From the NCBI GenBank assembly GCA_002007465.1, contig LNAC01000337.1, forward strand, positions 677,144-741,143: 64,000 nt of DNA. Direction: 5' to 3'. The DNA is from Ailurus styani (taxonomy: Eukaryota; Chordata; Mammalia; Carnivora; Ailuridae). The notes below the pieces were generated by a model. It was not told the origin of the DNA and did not search any database. It worked only from the letters and a program-made list of their open reading frames with translations. Both the position numbers and the translations under genes were made by a program. How positions within the stretch are numbered: the stretch's first letter is position 1; each line of letters begins with the position of its first letter. Positions 60,318-64,000 of this stretch are shown in pieces.

Positions 60318-60384
60318 AAAGGATGAGGATTCTCAGCACAAGGGGAAGGACAGCTGTGGCTGTGGCTTCTAAGGTTCTAAGGGC

Positions 60385-60560
60385 TCCCTGTGATGGGCCA
60401 CCTGCACAGACCCGTCTTCACAGCAATCAGATCACAAGGTAGGTCTCACTCCAGGGACAGGTAAGGAAACTGAGTCTTGGTGATGTTGGGCAACTCATCC
60501 CACATCACACAGATGGAAGGGCGGGGGCTAGGGTCCACAAGCCCAGGGCTGTCTGCTGCC
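60385..60560 (+). mobile_element. MIR fragment
   Basis: acaggtaaggaaactgagtc, gggcaactcatcccacatcac and gggctagggtccacaagccc follow MIR order. Confidence 0.65.
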
Positions 60561-60882
60561 AAAGCCTAAGGCCAGAGGTCAAGGGCTCCAAGCCCCTGCT
60601 GAACTGCCTAGTCTTTGAGAGTCGAGACCCAGCTCAACATCTCCAGGGCTCCTCCTTCAGCCCCACCTCCTCCTCTGCTGGAGTTTATCATCTCCCAAGT
60701 GACTTGCGGCTCCAAGCCCAGCCGGCAGCATCTGACCCCATGTGGCCACCATGGGGCCCTCTGTGGGCACCCAAGTGGAGAAGGGCTCAGTAAATGGTGG
60801 GTGGGCCGGTTACCCCGATGGTCACCGATCATCGATCACCTCTGAAACCCCATGGAGTGGGGTGCGGGTGGAGATGGCATAC

Positions 60883-60954
60883 CTCCTGTTTGAGGGTCGA
60901 CTCTCTTCCCTGAGTTCCTTTCAATCAGGACGGTGTCAGGAGCGCTCAGCACAA
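60883..60954 (-). CDS. AK8: AK8 internal exon, entry to LID of first AK domain
   Basis: This 72-bp exon starts in phase 1 after a pyrimidine-rich acceptor (ttccatgtccag) and ends in phase 1 before GTATGC. With the A carried over from the preceding exon it reads [18 protein letters not shown], then VDPQTG. The series R..GKR.DP.TG is the start of an adenylate-kinase LID segment, which closes over ATP. Human AK8 differs only by conservative changes here as I recall it. The intron to the preceding exon is 556 bp. Confidence 0.97.
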
Positions 60955-61510
60955 CTGGACATGGAAAGAAGACAGCACAACCAGGCATGGTGGGGGAGCA
61001 GGTCCCAGACATTGGAATCACGTGGGCCAATAACTTAGGTCTCTCTTGCTGTGGAACAAGACACTAACACAACCGCCATCTCCCACCCCTGAGAGTCCCG
61101 TAGAGTGGTCTTCTCAGCCCCAAAACGTGAAGAGCAGTCTCAGGACAGCGGGCAGCCCACACTTGAACACTTCACCTAACAAGTTTCACTGTGATAACGC
61201 TCCGAGAGACGTCTCTGTGCGTAACGCTCTTGCCACATGTTGGACTATTTCCTAAAGGGAGTTTCTCAGGTGTGGGATTCCTGGAACAAGGAACCACCAG
61301 CGTCAAAACAAAACCCCATTCTTCTAAGAGCGATCCCTGAATGCCTTTAGCTTTATGAAAAAATCAACTATGCCATCCTCTTTCCTGCTGGGCCTTGGAT
61401 GGTATGGGGCTGAGGGTGGGCACTGGGAACAGGCGATAGAGAACAGGGTGCTCGCTCACGGGGTGTGGGCACTGCGGCCCTGGCTGGGGGGCCCTTCGCA
61501 GACTACTCAC
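60955..61510 (-). other. AK8: AK8 intron, 556 bp
   Basis: A short GT-AG intron. About 61200-61340 resembles 62010-62140, so this part is probably a fragment of a dispersed repeat. The rest is unique with nothing recognised. Confidence 0.85.
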
Positions 61511-61592
61511 TGACGTGTCTTGGGGTGATCCCGAGGGCCTGGATCATCAGGGCCTGCTCCCGAGTTTCAGGGATGCCATCCAGAATCCAACC
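61511..61592 (-). CDS. AK8: AK8 internal exon, core of first adenylate-kinase domain
   Basis: This 82-bp exon opens in phase 0 after a TAG acceptor (61593-61594) and ends in phase 1 before a GTGAGT donor (61510-61505). It encodes GWILDGIPETREQAL followed by about a dozen more residues ending in RHV, which matches human AK8 from about residue 135. GWILDGIPE corresponds to the adenylate-kinase core motif GF(L/I)LDG(F/Y)PR, but with Glu in place of the usual Arg, as also in human AK8. AK8 is a nucleoside monophosphate kinase with two tandem AK-like domains. It transfers phosphate between nucleoside triphosphates and AMP (weaker on dAMP and CMP) in the cytosol and at motile cilia. The preceding exon was not seen between 61593 and 64000, so it must lie outside the window. 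Confidence 0.96.
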
Positions 61593-61829
61593 CTAGGCAG
61601 AGAATTTGGAAAGGTGCTCATCTAGCTTTACTTCTTAGATTTTTTTGGAATTATAAAAGGAATAACATAGCTTAATAGAAAAACTAGAACTTTTAAAATG
61701 AAAGGAAGTAAATGTTTCTGATAGCTACATCACCAAGCTTAACAAGTACTGTCCATTATTACATTCCCTTCGGAATCTTACATTTATGACGATAATCACA
61801 ACATAGGTACTTGATATCCTGATCTTTTC

Positions 61830-62140
61830 CATGACACATTACAGCTACCAAAACACTTTCTCATACTGGCACACCTCTGCATTGTCACAATTTTCAGTGT
61901 CCACACAACGTCCCATCCAGTGAGCATGCCATAGTTGCTTAGCCACTCCCTGTGACAAAAACATTTCAACCGCTAACAATGCTCTTCGCGATCGTAATAA
62001 TGGCATGATGAACAGCTTTGTGCGTAAGGTTCTGTCCACGTTGTGGATTATGTCCTACAGAGAGTTTCTTGGATGCGGGATCATGGGAGGAGGAACCACT
62101 TGAGTCAACACGAAACCCCACTTTTCTTAAGAGCAAGCCT
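61830..62140. mobile_element. Old LINE-like fragment
   Basis: Looks like the terminal part of an old L1. Its 3' half resembles 61200-61340 in the next intron. A weak call based on pattern only. Confidence 0.4.
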
Positions 62141-62142
62141 TA

Positions 62143-62333
62143 GGGCGCCTGGGTGTCTCAGTTGGTTGAGTGTCAGCCTTCAGCTCAGGTCATGATCCTG
62201 GGGTCCTGGGATCGAGTCTTGCACCAGGTTCCCTGCTCACTGAGGAACCTGCTTCTCCCTCTGCCCCTCCCCCACCGCTCATGCTTGCTCTCTCACTCTC
62301 TCTCTCAAATAAATAAAACCGTTTTAAAAAGAG
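62143..62333 (+). mobile_element. CAN-SINE
   Basis: A full SINE from gggcgcctgggtgtctcag to aataaataaaaccg plus oligo-A, inserted in older LINE-like sequence. Confidence 0.92.
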
Positions 62334-62469
62334 AGCGAGAGAGATCTGAGTTCAGGTTTCTGTTCTGTAGCCAACTTATTCCAAGGCTGAAATCCCTCAA
62401 GCTTCAGCCCCTTCTGGGTACGGTTGAGGGAACTGGTCTAGAACATGTATTTTGGTTAACCATTTAAGT

Positions 62470-62900
62470 CAACTGTGAAGGAAATACATGATCTCTATAC
62501 ACCACGTGGAAGATACTGGAAAGCCAAAATGACAATGCAGGTCACTGATAATACCACCAGCCCAGACTAGCCACAGCTGACACTTTGCTATAGCTCCTTC
62601 CAGCCTTCACATACTGGTATCTTTTTTCCGGTGGAGGAGGGAACGAATCACACTGTACACACTACTCTGTAGTCTGCTCTTCATACAACAAAAATGTATC
62701 CGGAACATTCTCCCATGTGACAAGATGGTCCCCTCCTGGAAGCTTCCACAGCTGCTGAGCACCGCATGAACTGACCTGACAAAGGTTAACCAATCCCACA
62801 TTGTTGTTCATTTAGTTTTATTCTTGTTTTGCACCATTATTATAAAAACTGCTGTAAGTATATCTGGATGCACACAGAATATCCTGCAAATCGATTTCTA
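62470..62900. mobile_element. Old LINE-like fragment
   Basis: taaccaatcccacattgttg and tataaaaactgctgtaag recall a common old L1 segment (inverted). Very diverged. Confidence 0.5.
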
Positions 62901-62902
62901 TT

Positions 62903-63088
62903 TTTTAAATTAAATTAATTTTTTTTAGAAGGGGATTGGGGCAGAGGGAGAGGGAGAGAGAGAATCCCAGCCAAACTCTCCACTGAGCATGGAGCCCTGA
63001 CTCAGGGCTCACTCTCACGACCTGAGATCATGACCTGAGCTGCAATCCAGAGTCAGACACTTAATTAATTGAGCCACCCAGGTGCCCC
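62903..63088 (-). mobile_element. CAN-SINE, antisense
   Basis: Runs from a T-rich tail to gagccacccaggtgcccc. The flanks aaatcgatttcta / aaataggtttcta look like a diverged duplication. Confidence 0.88.
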
Positions 63089-63114
63089 ATGAAAATAGGT
63101 TTCTAAAAGTCGGT

Positions 63115-63720
63115 ACCTTCTTTTGAGACTTTTGATACGTTCTGCCATGTCACTCTGCAAAACTTGCTGGCCAGGTTATGAACCCGACTCAGATCACTTG
63201 TTTCCCTGTGTCTTTGACAAGGTCAGGCATTACCCTGGGGAAAATCTGTCCAGCAAAGCAGAGGATACTGTTGCTGCTTTAGTTTACATTTCTTTGATCA
63301 TTAGTGAGGCTCCATATTTTTCTCCACGTGTTTATTGGTTATTTGAATTTTTTTCTGTTTCCAAAATGTCAATTCATACCATGTATCAAGTTTCCTCTGG
63401 GGTTTTTGTCCTTTTATTTATTTACAAGAGTTCTTTGCACAGGAAGACTTAACCCATTTTGGCAAAGCTACCACAGACCCTTTGAGGGTTGGCAACAATG
63501 TTGCCAACATTTTCTGCAGTTTGTCTAATTCTGTGTAGGGGCTGTTTTTAACACAGAAGTTTGGGCCCTGTCAATTCGAGCTGTTTCCTCTTTGGGTCTG
63601 GCATTGTGTGGACGTGCAAAAAGGCCTTTCCCATTGCAAAGGCTGAGAGATGTTCACTTGCATTTAAATTGTGTTCTCTTATGATTTTACTCCTCATATT
63701 TAAACACTTAATAGAGCTGC
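63115..63720. mobile_element. Old LINE-like fragment
   Basis: tttacatttctttgatcatt and gtgtttattggttatttga recall an inverted old L1 3' region. No coding frame is retained. Confidence 0.5.
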
Positions 63721-63909
63721 ATTTTATTCTGAAAGTGACGTGAGGCTGTGAACTGATTTGTCTCCTTGTGGCTCACCAACCGTCCCAATCTCTCTAGGAA
63801 ACAGCCTATCTTTTCCCCTCTGAATGTCTTTTTTGTCACTGTCTGAATGGCAGACACCATGCTGCCTCTGCATCTTCCTGCCTGTAGACTCTAGAATCAT
63901 CCTCATGTC

Positions 63910-64000
63910 ATTAAAAAAAAAATTTTTTTTAAGTCGACTCTACGTCCAATAGGGGCTCAAACTCACAACCCTGAGATCAAGAGTCACACTCCACCGACTA
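63910..64000 (-). mobile_element. Short old-type CAN-SINE, cut by window end
   Basis: An A/T tail, agtcgactctacgtccaata and the central part are visible. The head lies past the window end. Confidence 0.75.

Larger units (their letters stand above)
59959..60882 (-). other. AK8: AK8 intron, 924 bp
   Basis: A GT-AG intron containing a CAN-SINE (60128-60317, with an 11-bp duplication) and a MIR fragment (60385-60560). 60561-60882 shows nothing I recognise. Confidence 0.85.
61593..64000 (-). other. AK8: AK8 intron (partial) upstream of first exon seen
   Basis: There is no coding sequence. It holds LINE-like sequence at 61830-62140 and 62470-62900, SINEs at 62143-62333 and 62903-63088, more LINE-like sequence at 63115-63720 and the start of another SINE at 63910-64000. 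I see nothing recognisable at 61595-61830. Confidence 0.8.

Noticed and set aside
1..64000. Prokaryotic features, CRISPR arrays, insertion sequences, phage or operons
   Set aside because: The window is mammalian: spliced exons, SINE/LINE/LTR repeats, no ribosome-binding-site-led coding regions and no direct-repeat/spacer arrays.

Overview
The window is mammalian nuclear DNA from a carnivoran, most likely a mustelid (weasel, mink, ferret or otter family). The evidence is about 27 copies of the tRNA-Lys-derived CAN-SINE, with heads reading gcgcctgggtggctcag and tails of (aaat)n plus oligo-A. At least four (12886-13101, 25292-25522, 28287-28491, 40018-40221) are of a young type with a long CT-rich tail that I associate with mustelids. 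Nothing looks prokaryotic: there are no operons, insertion sequences, CRISPR arrays or compact coding regions.

The only protein-coding gene I can support is AK8 (adenylate kinase 8), on the minus strand. Six consecutive internal exons are present: 61511-61592, 60883-60954, 59758-59958, 57845-57976, 50500-50589 and 30517-30658. All have AG acceptors and GT donors. Their phases join without a break and give about 240 residues, roughly residues 135-374 of the approximately 479-residue human protein. They run from the late core of the first adenylate-kinase domain, through its LID, into the second domain with an intact P-loop (GPVGSGKS) and a GFPR motif. The first exons lie beyond 64000. The last exons were not found in 1-30516 and presumably lie beyond position 1.

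Layout by region: 1-30516 is one unbroken non-coding stretch, read as AK8 intron, rich in SINEs, old LINE-1 pieces, two MaLR-type LTRs, L2/MIR fragments and several clean AT-rich, homeobox-motif-rich segments that look like conserved enhancers (12411-12665, 19265-19510, 21790-22530). The 19.8-kb intron 30659-50499 holds a LINE-1 with a 16-bp target duplication, two good CTCF-like motifs, and a CpG island (44730-45245) with a consensus minus-strand splice donor at its edge. The 7.3-kb intron 50590-57844 is mostly an old LINE-1 split by a SINE. The short introns 57977-61510 hold MIR and SINE fragments, plus an AT-rich segment with a 39-bp imperfect palindrome. Past 61592 the sequence is old LINE plus SINEs.

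I did not find a previously undescribed gene system. The most useful items for follow-up are the CpG island with a possible alternative first exon, the candidate regulatory elements, and the SINE/LINE insertions usable as phylogenetic markers. All repeat and family calls are from pattern memory without database searches.
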